A DNA stretch of 64,000 nt from Corynebacterium kalidii (GTDB lineage Bacteria > Actinomycetota > Actinomycetes > Mycobacteriales > Mycobacteriaceae). The stretch spans positions 124,001 to 188,000 of the forward strand of contig NZ_JALIEA010000011.1 in the NCBI RefSeq assembly GCF_022869005.1, given 5' to 3'. Within the stretch, counting starts at the first letter, position 1, and each line of letters starts with the position of its first letter. The translations under genes were made by a program, and so were the position numbers. This document shows positions 44,642 through 55,821 of this stretch, one piece after another. The notes below the pieces were generated by a model. It was not told where the DNA came from and did not search any database. It worked only from the letters and a program-made list of their open reading frames with translations.

Positions 44642-45434
44642 ACCCGTCACCGCCGTCCCCGCGGCCCTCGCGTGCATCGCGCTGGTCGCGGTGGTGCTGC
44701 TGGCCGGGCCACTGGTCGCCCTGCTGCTGAACATCCCCTGGGAGCGGGCGGTGGAGCTCGTCACCGCCCCGGCGGCGGTGCAGTCGCTGACGCTGTCGTT
44801 GGTCACCGCGTCAGTGGCCACGGTCCTGTGCATCGTCCTCGGCCTGCCGTTGTCGGTGTGGCTGGCGGAGCTCACGCGCCGGCACCCGGGTAGGGGGGAG
44901 GTCGTCCAACTGGTCGTCTACGCGCCGCTGGTGCTCTCCCCGGTGGTCTCGGGCCTGGCCCTGGTGTTCTTCTGGGGGCGGCGGGGTCTGGTCGGCGGCT
45001 GGCTCGGGGACCTCGGTGTCCATGTCGCCTACACCTCCCTCGCCGTGGTCGTGGTGCAGGTGTTCGTCTCCCTGCCGTTCTTCGTGTCCACCACGGTCAC
45101 CGCGCTGCGCGGTATCCCGGTGGCGCTGTCCGAGGCCGCCGCGTTGGACGGTGCGTCGCGCTGGCAGACGGTCCGTCGTGTGCTCGTCCCCGTGGCCTGG
45201 CCGGGCATCGCCGCCGGAACCGTGCTGAGTTTCGCCCGGGCGTTGTCGGAGTACGGGGCGACGCTCACTTTCGCCGGTAACGTCGCCGGGCAGACCCGGA
45301 CCATCCCGCTGCTCGTCGAACTCGGCCTCAGCGCCAACGACATGGACCGTGCATTGGGCGCATGCATCCTGCTCATCGGCATCTACGTGTTCGTCGTCGG
45401 TGGCGTCGTCCTGGTGCGTCGGACGCAGCGGTAG
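44631..45434 (+). CDS. modB: molybdate ABC transporter permease
   Basis: A 267-residue permease with about six membrane helices and the binding-protein-dependent EAA loop (S-E-A-A-A-L-D-G-A-S) near 173. The GTG at 44631 inside the modA end is chosen because the product then starts V-Q-R-K-P-V; a start at 44604 would overlap modA by 38 bp. No ATPase gene (modC) follows, which is unusual. Confidence 0.88.
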   Translation: MQRKPVTAVPAALACIALVAVVLLAGPLVALLLNIPWERAVELVTAPAAVQSLTLSLVTASVATVLCIVLGLPLSVWLAELTRRHPGRGEVVQLVVYAPLVLSPVVSGLALVFFWGRRGLVGGWLGDLGVHVAYTSLAVVVVQVFVSLPFFVSTTVTALRGIPVALSEAAALDGASRWQTVRRVLVPVAWPGIAAGTVLSFARALSEYGATLTFAGNVAGQTRTIPLLVELGLSANDMDRALGACILLIGIYVFVVGGVVLVRRTQR

Positions 45435-45521
45435 GACCCGAACCATCGTTCGGTGATGCCGTACGGATATATTTTCCTGAAAGGTATAACCTGACACTCC
45501 CGTTCAGGTAGGTTCTCAACC

Positions 45522-46412
45522 ATGCTGCTGTCGCAACTCGCCTACTTCGAGGCCCTCGCCCGGGAGGAACACTTCGGCCGTGCCGCGGAATCCTGCTACG
45601 TGTCCACCTCGACCCTGTCCGAGGCCATCCGCAAGCTCGAGGCCGAGGTGGGTTTCCCGCTGGTCAACCGAGGGAAGTCGACCTACCGCGGACTCACCGC
45701 GGAGGGGCGCCTCGTCCTCGACTACGCCCAACGGATCAACGCCGACCAGCGCTCGCTGGAGCAGGACCTCGCCCACCGGCGGGGCAACCTGGACGCCACG
45801 CTCCGCTTCGGGGCGATCCCGTCGGCCGCCGACCGTGCCGCGGAGGTCCTGGGCCGCCTCGTCGACGCCAACCCGTCGGTCCACGTCGAGCTCGTCGCCA
45901 ACCTCACCAGCGAGGACATCGTCTCCCGGGTGCTCGACCACGAACTCGACGCCGGCGTCATCCACCCCGCAGCCGCCGGCGGACACACCCGTGCCGGGCG
46001 CCAGGGTGCCGTCCGGCTCACCGCGCTGGGCTCGGTGTCCTTCAGCGTCGTCGGCCGCAGGGAGACGATGGACCGCTTCGACGGCCATGTCACCGGCGCC
46101 GACCTGGAGCAGCTGCCCGTCGCCCTGCTGGGGCGCGACATGCTCGCCAGGACCGGATTCGACCGCGCCATGGCGGAGGCCGGGGCATCGGTGATCCCCG
46201 CGGTGGAGACCACGTCCATCAGTGCGTTGCGCGCCCTGGCGGCGACGGGCCACTGGGTGTCGGTGGTCCCGTCCTCCGGCGTCGAGTCCGGGGACCTCGT
46301 CTCCCTGCCGTTGAGCACACCGACGGTCGAGATGGACGTGGCGCTGGTGCGGCTCGACACGCGTCCACGGTCGATGCTGATCGGTGCCCTCGACGAGGCG
46401 GCGGGCGCGTGA
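45522..46412 (+). CDS. LysR-family transcriptional regulator
   Basis: A 296-residue LTTR: N-terminal helix-turn-helix (L-L-S-Q-L-A-Y-F-E-A-L-A-R-E-E-H-F-G-R-A-A pattern, then L-S-E-A-I-R-K-L-E) and a substrate domain from about 90. It sits between modAB and the HPP gene, so control of molybdate uptake or nitrogen genes is plausible. The upstream gap has an inverted repeat CCTGAA/TTCAGG (45476-45481, 45503-45508) around a TATAAC hexamer. The stop overlaps the next start by 4 bp. Confidence 0.85.
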   Translation: MLLSQLAYFEALAREEHFGRAAESCYVSTSTLSEAIRKLEAEVGFPLVNRGKSTYRGLTAEGRLVLDYAQRINADQRSLEQDLAHRRGNLDATLRFGAIPSAADRAAEVLGRLVDANPSVHVELVANLTSEDIVSRVLDHELDAGVIHPAAAGGHTRAGRQGAVRLTALGSVSFSVVGRRETMDRFDGHVTGADLEQLPVALLGRDMLARTGFDRAMAEAGASVIPAVETTSISALRALAATGHWVSVVPSSGVESGDLVSLPLSTPTVEMDVALVRLDTRPRSMLIGALDEAAGA

Positions 46413-46945
46413 GCGCGCGGAAGGGGCTGACAACCCTGAGCCGGCTGACAGTGCTGAGCTGGCTGAGGGGACTGGTCACCCCGACGCAGCCCCGGATGCC
46501 GTGGGGTGGGCTCCTCGTGTCGTCGGTCGCCGTGACCGTGGCCGTGGCACTGCTCAGCGGGCTCAGCGAGCTGTCCGGCCACCCCTTCTTCGTGGCGAGT
46601 CTCGGGGCGACCTGCGTCCTGCTGTTCATCCTGCCGGCGGCCCCGTTGTCCCAGCCCCTGAACGTCGTCGGCGGTTACCTCCTGTCGACGGCGACGTCGA
46701 TCATCCTGTTCTCCTACCTGCCGTCGGACTGGTGGTCGCTGGCCCTGGCGACCGGCGCGGTGTCGCTGCTGATGACCGGCCTCCGGGTGCTCCACCCGCC
46801 GGCCGCGACGATGCCCGTACTGGTGACCGCCGGTGGGGAATCCTGGCACTACCTGCTCGAACCCGTGCTCGTCAGCGCGCTCGCCGTCGCGGTGCTGGGC
46901 ATCGTCTACCGCGCGGTGGTCGACGACCGCGTCTGGGGGAGATGA
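46409..46945 (+). CDS. HPP family membrane protein
   Basis: A 178-residue protein with four to five membrane segments. The family signature L-H-P-P-A-A-T near 129 and L-G-A-T-C-V-L-L-F near 67 place it in the HPP family. Some members transport nitrite in chloroplasts and cyanobacteria. It is translationally coupled (GTGA) to the LysR gene, which suggests a shared role. Confidence 0.82.
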   Translation: MSARKGLTTLSRLTVLSWLRGLVTPTQPRMPWGGLLVSSVAVTVAVALLSGLSELSGHPFFVASLGATCVLLFILPAAPLSQPLNVVGGYLLSTATSIILFSYLPSDWWSLALATGAVSLLMTGLRVLHPPAATMPVLVTAGGESWHYLLEPVLVSALAVAVLGIVYRAVVDDRVWGR

Positions 46946-46994
46946 CGGCACCCCTCCGGCCGCCGTCCCACCGCCCGCCGTCGCGGCAGATCGT

Positions 46995-48224
46995 TCAGAG
47001 ACGGATGTAACGCACGGGGTCCCCGGGGGAGAGCCCGTCGGACGGGACGACCGCCAGGGCGTCGGCCACCGCGTATCCGCTGAGCATGTGGGAGTGGGCG
47101 CCGGGCACCGGGGTGAGTCCGTCGCCGTCCACCCGGGTGGGCAGCAGCCGCACCCGGTCGCGGCGCAGCGGGCCGACGGCGTCCGTCGTCGTCCCGCGCC
47201 CCAGGTCCGCGGCCCCGGTGGCGCCACGGCCGGACAGCACCGCGACCGCCGGGGCGACGAAGGAGTGCAGCGCGGCATGCGCGGCGAAAGGATTCCCCGG
47301 CACGCCGAAGACCAGCTGGCCGGAGCGCCGGACGATCAGCGTCGGATGCCCGGGCTGGCAGGCGATCTCGTCGGCGAGGACCTCGTCGGCGACGCGGGTG
47401 ATGAAACGGCGCGCGAAGTCCTGGCCGGATCGGCCCGAACCGCCGGTCATGACGACCAGGTCGGCGTCCTGCACGTCCGGGCACCGCAGCCAGTCCTCGA
47501 CCGCCACCGGGTCGTCCGGGACCCGGTCGGCGCGGACGACCTCGGCACCCCAGCCGGACAACAACGCCGGGAAGGACACCCCGAAGGCGTCGCGGACCTC
47601 ACCGGGCGCGGGGACACCGTGGGTGACGACCTCGTTGCCGGTGAACGCGCACGCCACCCGCGGAGGGGCCACGAGGTCGACACCGTCGACACCGCAGAGG
47701 GCGAGCATCGCGCAGTGCCCGGGGCCCAGCACCACACCGGCGTCGACCAGGGTCTCGCCGGCCGCCCACTCCTGACCGGCCGGGCGGATGTCCCGTCCGT
47801 CGCCGGGGTAGTCGGCCGTGAGGGACGGCCCGGCCCCGTCGGTAGCGTCGGTGTCGTCGGTGCCGCTGACCTGGCTGTTCTCCGAACGCACCACCGCCGT
47901 CGTCCCCTCCGGCAGCAGGGACCCGGTCAGCACCGGCAGCGCCTGGCCGACGTCCAGCGCGCCGCCGGTGTTGTGCACGTTCCGTCCGCGTGCCCCGGTC
48001 ACCGGCAGGGCGAGCAACTCCCACGGCCCAGGGCCGTTCACCGCGAAGCCGTCCATCGCCGAGGACGTGTAGTGCGGCACGTCCACCGGGGCGCTCACCG
48101 GTGCGGCGGTCACGTCGCCGGGGACGGGGGAGCGGTGCACGGTGCGGGGCGGTGTGCCGGGCGTGCGGCAGGCGTCGAGGACCCGGGCGCGGGCCGCGTC
48201 CCAGGTCACCGGTGTGTGGGTCAT
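46995..48224 (-). CDS. moeA: molybdopterin molybdotransferase MoeA (second copy)
   Basis: A 409-residue MoeA: S-S-A-M-D-G-F-A-V near 55, T-G-S-L-L-P-E-G-T-T near 100, M-T-G-G-S-G-R-S-G-Q-D-F near 260, and G-V-P-G-N-P-F-A near 310. It differs strongly from the copy at 30936-32171. Two MoeA proteins are common in actinobacteria and may serve different metals or enzymes. It overlaps mobA by 4 bp (ATGA) and lies in a mobA-linked operon. Confidence 0.85.
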   Translation of the reverse strand: MTHTPVTWDAARARVLDACRTPGTPPRTVHRSPVPGDVTAAPVSAPVDVPHYTSSAMDGFAVNGPGPWELLALPVTGARGRNVHNTGGALDVGQALPVLTGSLLPEGTTAVVRSENSQVSGTDDTDATDGAGPSLTADYPGDGRDIRPAGQEWAAGETLVDAGVVLGPGHCAMLALCGVDGVDLVAPPRVACAFTGNEVVTHGVPAPGEVRDAFGVSFPALLSGWGAEVVRADRVPDDPVAVEDWLRCPDVQDADLVVMTGGSGRSGQDFARRFITRVADEVLADEIACQPGHPTLIVRRSGQLVFGVPGNPFAAHAALHSFVAPAVAVLSGRGATGAADLGRGTTTDAVGPLRRDRVRLLPTRVDGDGLTPVPGAHSHMLSGYAVADALAVVPSDGLSPGDPVRYIRL

Positions 48225-48862
48225 GATGTCCTTCCGTAGCCGTGGGTCACGGCGTCGTCCCAGGTGTCGATGTCCGCGGCGGACGGCAGCGCCGTCTCCC
48301 GCAGGTCCAGCCGGCGCAGCAGCGCCATGACCGGGGCATCGGTGAAGTCCCTGCCGTCGACCGCCGCGCGGAGGGCACCGGAGCGCACCACGCTGAGCAG
48401 CGGCTGCATCCGCCCGTCGACGGTGCCGACGCATCCGGTGGGCTCCTCCAGCGCGGCCGCCAGCAGCACCTCCACCGACTCCGCCGGGTCCACCAGGTCG
48501 GCGGCGAGCAGGAGGACGAGGTCGGTGTCGGCGACCGTCCGGCTGCCCTGCAACGCCGCGACCCCCGCGGCGAGGGCCGCCGCAGGTCCCGCCAGGGGCG
48601 GGTCCTCCTGCGTCACCACGACGTCGGCGGGCAGCCCCGGCAGGTCCAGCGGTGGTGCGACCACGACACGGCCGACGCAGGACGCCGTGGCGTCGAGCAC
48701 CCGGTCGATCAGCCGTCGCCCGTCCGGTCCCGGGAGCAACGGCTTGCGGGGCAGGTCCGCCACCGCGTCCTCCGGTGCCGACGCCGCCAGACGCGAGCCG
48801 GCACCACCGGCGACGATAACGGCATGGACGGTATGGACGGTGCGGCCGGTGTGGTCGGCCAT
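48221..48862 (-). CDS. mobA: molybdenum cofactor guanylyltransferase MobA
   Basis: MobA adds GMP to Mo-molybdopterin for the bis-MGD cofactor used by formate dehydrogenase-type enzymes. The 213 residues have V-I-V-A-G-G-A-G-S-R-L near 15-25 and R-K-P-L-L-P-G near 38, the nucleotidyltransferase motifs, and L-A-A-D near 117 in place of the usual metal Asp pair. The start abuts moaD. Confidence 0.83.
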   Translation of the reverse strand: MADHTGRTVHTVHAVIVAGGAGSRLAASAPEDAVADLPRKPLLPGPDGRRLIDRVLDATASCVGRVVVAPPLDLPGLPADVVVTQEDPPLAGPAAALAAGVAALQGSRTVADTDLVLLLAADLVDPAESVEVLLAAALEEPTGCVGTVDGRMQPLLSVVRSGALRAAVDGRDFTDAPVMALLRRLDLRETALPSAADIDTWDDAVTHGYGRTS

Positions 48863-49132
48863 CTACCCTCCCGCGAACGGCGGCAGGACGTCGACACGTC
48901 CCACCCCGTCCAGGGAGGCCGTCGCCGCGTCCGGCCGGGTGACCGTCCGCCCGTCGACGAGGAAGCTGCACCGGTCGAAGATCCCGGCCAACGTCATCCC
49001 CCCGGCGGTCGCCCCGGTGTGGCGTCTGCCGAGGTCGTCGAGGAGGTCGGCGAGGGTGCCGTCGGCGGGGACCTCCTCGCCCGCGGTACCGCGGGCCGCC
49101 CGGGCGGCGGCGAAGTATCGGATCTCAACCAT
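48863..49132 (-). CDS. moaD: molybdopterin synthase small subunit MoaD
   Basis: An 89-residue ubiquitin-like sulfur carrier ending in P-P-F-A-G-G, the Gly-Gly tail that becomes a thiocarboxylate. A TAGACT hexamer lies seven bases before the ATG and no well-spaced Shine-Dalgarno is present, so a leaderless mRNA is likely. It is divergent from moaC. Confidence 0.9.
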   Translation of the reverse strand: MVEIRYFAAARAARGTAGEEVPADGTLADLLDDLGRRHTGATAGGMTLAGIFDRCSFLVDGRTVTRPDAATASLDGVGRVDVLPPFAGG

Positions 49133-49173
49133 GCCTCCCAGTCTAGCGGGAACGGCGGGTAAGCTGGGTGGTC

Positions 49174-49707
49174 ATGGAAGACGACCTCGCCCACCGCACC
49201 AACCTCACCCACGTCCGCGAGGACGGCTCGGCCCACATGGTCGACGTCACCGCGAAGAACGAGACGAGCCGCACCGCCGTCGCCACCGGGAGGGTCCGTA
49301 CCAGGGCGGACGTGCTCGACATGATCTTCCGGGAGGGGGGCGCCGACCTGCCGAAGGGCGACGCCCTGCCCGTCGCCCGCGTCGCCGGCATCATGGGGGC
49401 GAAGAAGACCCCCGAGATCATCCCGCTGTGCCACCCGCTGCCGCTGGGCAAGATCACCGTCGACTTCAGTCGCGAGGACGGCGGTGACGGTGAGGACGGT
49501 GGGGACGGGACCGGGGCCGTGCGTATCGAGGCGTCGGTGAAGACCCGAGGCGTCACCGGTGTGGAGATGGAGGCGCTCACCGCGGTGACCAGCGCCGCGT
49601 TGACCGTGTACGACATGATCAAGGCCGTCGACAAGCACGCCGTCGTCGACGACGTCCGGGTGCTGGCCAAGTCCGGCGGCAAGTCCGGTGACTGGGACGT
49701 GCGGTGA
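49174..49707 (+). CDS. moaC: cyclic pyranopterin monophosphate synthase MoaC
   Basis: MoaC converts the MoaA product to cPMP. The 177 residues contain [14 protein letters not shown] near 82-95, [10 protein letters not shown] near 129, and D-M-I-K-A-V-D-K near 148, which form the active site. An acidic Gly-Asp insertion near 105-115 is unusual. ATG 49174 is preferred; in-frame GTG 49168 would add two residues. Confidence 0.93.
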   Translation: MEDDLAHRTNLTHVREDGSAHMVDVTAKNETSRTAVATGRVRTRADVLDMIFREGGADLPKGDALPVARVAGIMGAKKTPEIIPLCHPLPLGKITVDFSREDGGDGEDGGDGTGAVRIEASVKTRGVTGVEMEALTAVTSAALTVYDMIKAVDKHAVVDDVRVLAKSGGKSGDWDVR

Positions 49708-50204
49708 GCCGCGCACACGTCGTCGTCGCCTCCACCCGGGCGGCGTCCGGTGAGTACCGGGACACCACCGGGCCACTGCTGGTCGAGTGGCTGCGCTCAC
49801 TCGGCCTCGAGGTGCCGGACGCCGCGGTCGTCGCCGACGCCGACGTCACCGGGTACCTCGACGACCTGCTCGGCGGGGACGGGGCACCGCCCCCGGGCGT
49901 CGTGGTGACCACCGGCGGCACCGGTATCAGCCCCACCGACACCACCGTCGCCGCCGTACGCCCGCACCTCACCCACGAACTGCCCGGCCTGGTCGAGGCC
50001 GTCCGGCGCCGCGGCGTCGACGCCGGCGTGCCCACCGCACTGCTCTCCGGGGGCGTGGCGGGTGTCGCCGGCGACGGCGACCACCGGACGTTCGTGATCA
50101 CCCTGCCCGGGTCCCGCGGAGGGGTGAAGGACGGTATCGCCGTCCTCGACCCCGTCCTCGGACACCTGCTCAACCAACTGGAAGGCCGTACCGACCATGA
50201 GTGA
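49704..50204 (+). CDS. mogA: molybdopterin adenylyltransferase-type protein (MogA/MoaB)
   Basis: A 166-residue MoCF-domain protein that adenylates molybdopterin before metal insertion. [11 protein letters not shown] near 69-79 is the binding motif, and L-P-G-S-R-G-G-V near 138 the second. The GTG start overlaps moaC by 4 bp and the end overlaps moaE by 8 bp. Confidence 0.9.
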   Translation: MSRAHVVVASTRAASGEYRDTTGPLLVEWLRSLGLEVPDAAVVADADVTGYLDDLLGGDGAPPPGVVVTTGGTGISPTDTTVAAVRPHLTHELPGLVEAVRRRGVDAGVPTALLSGGVAGVAGDGDHRTFVITLPGSRGGVKDGIAVLDPVLGHLLNQLEGRTDHE

Positions 50205-50664
50205 GGACACCACCGACCCCGGCTACGTCGCCGAGCAGACCGGCGTCGTCGTGCACACCGCCGTCTCCGCCGAACCGCTGGAGGCGCACCTCGCCGACGC
50301 CAGGGCCGCCACCGCCACCGACGCGATGGGGGCGGTCGTCACCTTCGAAGGCACCGTCCGTGACCACGACGGCGGCGCCGGGGTGACCGCACTGACCTAC
50401 TCCCACCACCCGAGCGCGCCGGAGACCCTGGCCCGCATCGCCGCCGACACCGTCGCCGAGCACCCCGAGATCCGCCTGTGGGCCGAACACCGTACCGGCG
50501 ACCTGGCGATCGGCGACCTCGCCTTCCTCGTCGTCGTCGCCGCCGCACACCGCGGCCCCGCCTTCACGGCCGTCGCCGCCTTCGCCGACGCGGTGAAGTC
50601 CCAGGTGCCGATCTGGAAGGAACAGGAACTCACCGACGGAACCACGGACTGGGTGGGACTGTGA
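50197..50664 (+). CDS. moaE: molybdopterin synthase catalytic subunit MoaE
   Basis: MoaE transfers sulfur from MoaD to cPMP. The 155 residues show G-A-V-V-T-F-E-G-T-V-R near 46, a H-R-x-G-D-L-A-I-G-D near 99, and the catalytic V-P-I-W-K-E-Q near 138. Normal length. It overlaps moeB by 4 bp. Confidence 0.92.
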   Translation: MSEDTTDPGYVAEQTGVVVHTAVSAEPLEAHLADARAATATDAMGAVVTFEGTVRDHDGGAGVTALTYSHHPSAPETLARIAADTVAEHPEIRLWAEHRTGDLAIGDLAFLVVVAAAHRGPAFTAVAAFADAVKSQVPIWKEQELTDGTTDWVGL

Positions 50665-51776
50665 CCGACCTCCACCGCTACCAACGCCAGATCACCCTCG
50701 CCGGCTTCGGCCTGGACGGCCAGCGGAGACTCACCGACGCCCACGTCGCCGTCCTCGGCGCCGGCGGCCTCGGCTCGCCCGCCCTGCTGTACCTCGCCGC
50801 CGCCGGGGTCGGGGAGGTCACGGTCATCGACGACGACGTGGTGTCGACGTCGAACCTGCACCGCCAGGTGATCCACACCGACGCCGCCGTGGGCTCGCCG
50901 AAGACGGCGTCGGCGCGCCGGGAGATGCTGGCACGTAACCCGGACATCACCGTGCACACCGTGTCGTCCCGCCTCACCGCGGAGAACGCCGTCACGCTCC
51001 TGCGCGGGGCGGACGTCGTCCTCGACGGCACCGACAACTTCGCCGCCCGCTACGCCTGCTCCCACGCCTGCGCCGTGCTGGGTATCCCGCACGTGTGGGC
51101 GTCGATCCTCGGTTTCGACGGGCAGCTCACCGTCTTCGGGATGCCCGCCGGCCCCGTCTACGAGGACGTCTTCCCGACGCCGCCACCGGCCGGCACCGTG
51201 CCGTCCTGCTCGGCGGCAGGGGTGCTCGGGCCGGTCGTCGGGGCCATCGGTACCGCGATGGCGCTGGAGGCCGTGAAGGTCGTCACCGGGGTCGGCAGCC
51301 CCCTGAGCGGCGAGGTCGGCTACTTCGACGGACTGACCGGCCGGTGGGAGTACATCCCCGTCGTCGCCGACCCGTCCGTGGCCGCGCGCGTACGGCGGGC
51401 GCCGACGCCGGTGCCCGGGGAACTGGCCGTCGAACCGTCGGACGAGGGCGTGCCCTTGGAGCCGGTGGTGCAGCCGGTGCAGCCGGTGCCGTCGCTCGAG
51501 GACGCCGTGCTCCTCGACGTCCGTGAACCCGACGAATACGCCACCGTGCACATCCCCGGGGCGGTGAACGTGCCGCTGTCACGGCTGCGCGGTACCGCGG
51601 CAGGGGTCGCCGAGGCCGCGGAACATGCCGCGGAGGCGACGCGGTCGGGGCGTCCTCTCGTGGTCTACTGCGCCGCCGGGACACGCTCGGCGCAGGCCAT
51701 CGGGATCCTCGCCGACGCCGGCATCACCGGTGTGGACTACCCCGGGGGCATCAACGCATGGTTGGAACGCCAGTGA
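50661..51776 (+). CDS. moeB: MoeB/MoeZ-like adenylyltransferase with rhodanese domain, zinc cysteines absent
   Basis: An E1-like enzyme that adenylates the MoaD C-terminus. The 371 residues have the nucleotide motif G-A-G-G-L-G-S-P near 31-38, R-Q-V and D-G-T-D-N-F near 122, and S-C-S-A-A-G-V-L-G-P near 178. A C-terminal rhodanese domain has Y-C-A-A-G-T-R-S near 336, with its catalytic Cys. The Cys-x-x-Cys pair usually found as G-P-C-Y-R-C-L-F-P is G-P-V-Y-E-D-V-F-P here, and the second pair is also missing. The GTG at 50661 overlaps moaE. Confidence 0.88.
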   Translation: MTDLHRYQRQITLAGFGLDGQRRLTDAHVAVLGAGGLGSPALLYLAAAGVGEVTVIDDDVVSTSNLHRQVIHTDAAVGSPKTASARREMLARNPDITVHTVSSRLTAENAVTLLRGADVVLDGTDNFAARYACSHACAVLGIPHVWASILGFDGQLTVFGMPAGPVYEDVFPTPPPAGTVPSCSAAGVLGPVVGAIGTAMALEAVKVVTGVGSPLSGEVGYFDGLTGRWEYIPVVADPSVAARVRRAPTPVPGELAVEPSDEGVPLEPVVQPVQPVPSLEDAVLLDVREPDEYATVHIPGAVNVPLSRLRGTAAGVAEAAEHAAEATRSGRPLVVYCAAGTRSAQAIGILADAGITGVDYPGGINAWLERQ

Positions 51777-52399
51777 ACTTCGAGGAGAACTACGCGGATA
51801 TCGCCTTCGACGAGGCCGTCACCGCCCGGCAGCACGCCCGCGGCGTCGGCAACAGGGTCGACACCTCCGGGGCGTCCGGCGCGGAACTGGACCCACGCGA
51901 CAGCAAGCTCATCCGGCAGGCCCGCCTGTTCATGATGGCCACCGTCACCGGTACCGGCTGGCCGTACGTCCAGCACAAAGGCGGCCCGGCCGGTTTCGTG
52001 AAGGTGTCCTCCACCGCGGCGGGCTCGCGGCTGATGTTCCCGGACTTCGCGGGGAACAGGCAGTTCGTCACCGCCGGGAACCTGGACCGTGACAGCCGCG
52101 TCTGCCTCTTCTTCGTCGACTTCGCGACGCGCTCACGGGTGAAGGTCTTCGGCCACGCGCGCACCGTCGAGGCGGACGACGACCCGGCACTGGTCGAGGA
52201 ACTGCGGGACCTGGGGGACCGGCGCATCACCTCGGCGATCGAACGCGCCGTGATCGTCGACGTCACCGCCTCCGACGCGAACTGCTCCTCCCAGATCACC
52301 CCACGGTGGACCCGGGAGGAGGTCGAGGAACGGCTCGACCTGTACCGGGCCGACATCGCCAGGCTGGAGGCCCGGATCGCGGAACTGGAAGGTCGGTGA
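51773..52399 (+). CDS. pyridoxamine 5'-phosphate oxidase family (split-barrel flavin) protein
   Basis: A 208-residue flavin-binding split-barrel protein (P-Y-V-Q-H-K-G-G-P-A-G-F-V-K near 62 and L-M-F-P-D-F-A-G-N near 85), followed by a charged helical C-terminus. The GTG at 51773 overlaps the moeB stop by 4 bp like the other genes of this operon; an ATG at 51758 is the alternative. Substrate is unknown; coupling to moeB is the only clue. Confidence 0.75.
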   Translation: MNFEENYADIAFDEAVTARQHARGVGNRVDTSGASGAELDPRDSKLIRQARLFMMATVTGTGWPYVQHKGGPAGFVKVSSTAAGSRLMFPDFAGNRQFVTAGNLDRDSRVCLFFVDFATRSRVKVFGHARTVEADDDPALVEELRDLGDRRITSAIERAVIVDVTASDANCSSQITPRWTREEVEERLDLYRADIARLEARIAELEGR

Positions 52400-52408
52400 G
52401 CGTCCCGG

Positions 52409-52425
52409 CCGGGTGAGGCACCCGG
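52409..52425. terminator. hairpin between converging PNPOx-like and fdhD genes
   Basis: CCGGGTG (52409-52415) and CACCCGG (52419-52425) form a perfect 7-bp stem with an AGG loop. There is no T run. Confidence 0.4.
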
Positions 52426-52443
52426 TGCGGACCTCCCCGTGGC

Positions 52444-53364
52444 TCAGGGCGCGAGCTCCCCGGAGTACAGGTTGAAACGGTCACCCCGGGTGAACCCGGT
52501 CAACAACAGACCGGACTCCCGCGCCGTCTGCACCGCCAGGGACGTCGCCGCCGACACCGCGACAAGCCCCGAGAACCCCGCCAGCACCGCCTTCTGCACG
52601 AGCTCGAAGGACGCCCGACTGCTCATCACCAGGTAGACGGCGGCGTCCGGGTCGGACGGGTCACGCCGGAGCACGTCGCCCGGCAGACGGTCCTCCAGCA
52701 GGAGCGCACCGATGACCTTGTCGGCGGCGTTGTGGCGTCCCACGTCCTCACGGATCACCAGCGGACGCCCGTCGGCGGTGAACGCCCCCGCCGCGTGGAT
52801 GCCACCGGTCTTGCGGAACGCCTTCTGCCCCTCACTGAGCAGCTGCGGCAGGGCGATGACCTGCTGCGGCGTCGGCCGCACCGGGTGCACCGCGTAGCGG
52901 CTGCTCTTCATCAGGTCGTCGATGCTGGTCGTCCCGCACACCCCGCACGCGGAGGTGGTCGCCAGGTTCCGGACCGGCAGGTACGCTCGCGCACCGGGGT
53001 CGTCGGCACGCGGCACCAGGGCGACGTCGAGGGTGTTGTAGGTGTTGGCGTTGTCGGGACCGACGGCGCCGGCGCAGTAGCGGGCGGTGACGACGTCGTC
53101 CGCGGAGGTGATCACGCCCTCGGCGTGGAGCAGTCCGTGGACGAGCTCGATGTCGTCACCGGGGGTGCGCATCGTGGTGGTCAGGTCGGTCCCGTCGACG
53201 CGGATCTGCAACGGTTCCTCCACCGCGAGCCGGTCGGCCCGGGTGTCCACCTCGACAGTGCCGACAGTGCCGACAGCGCTGCCGGCACCGCCGGTGCCTG
53301 CCGCGCCGTCCGGGGCACCCACCCGCACCTTGGTCACGCGGGCGTTGTCGATCAACCGTCCCAT
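52444..53364 (-). CDS. fdhD: formate dehydrogenase accessory sulfurtransferase FdhD
   Basis: FdhD passes sulfur to the bis-MGD cofactor of formate dehydrogenases. The 306 residues carry the essential A-C-G-V-C-G-T near 137-143, E-D-V-G-R-H-N-A-A-D-K near 220, and S-S-R-A-S-F-E near 258. A 15-residue Gly/Val/Thr insertion near 20-40 comes from a short 9-bp DNA repeat. It lies 9 bp after fdhF on the same strand. Confidence 0.93.
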   Translation of the reverse strand: MGRLIDNARVTKVRVGAPDGAAGTGGAGSAVGTVGTVEVDTRADRLAVEEPLQIRVDGTDLTTTMRTPGDDIELVHGLLHAEGVITSADDVVTARYCAGAVGPDNANTYNTLDVALVPRADDPGARAYLPVRNLATTSACGVCGTTSIDDLMKSSRYAVHPVRPTPQQVIALPQLLSEGQKAFRKTGGIHAAGAFTADGRPLVIREDVGRHNAADKVIGALLLEDRLPGDVLRRDPSDPDAAVYLVMSSRASFELVQKAVLAGFSGLVAVSAATSLAVQTARESGLLLTGFTRGDRFNLYSGELAP

Positions 53365-53373
53365 CGGCGCCGC

Positions 53374-55692
<2,319 letters not shown>

Positions 55693-55821
55693 GCCGACGA
55701 TCCTAGTCGTGGAGGGGGGACCGTGGCGCCGGCGTGGCCGGTCTACCGTGGCCGTTGTGGCCTCCACTGGGCCGGAACATCACGAAGACCCTGGTGAACG
55801 CGCCGGACGTGTGGCCACACC

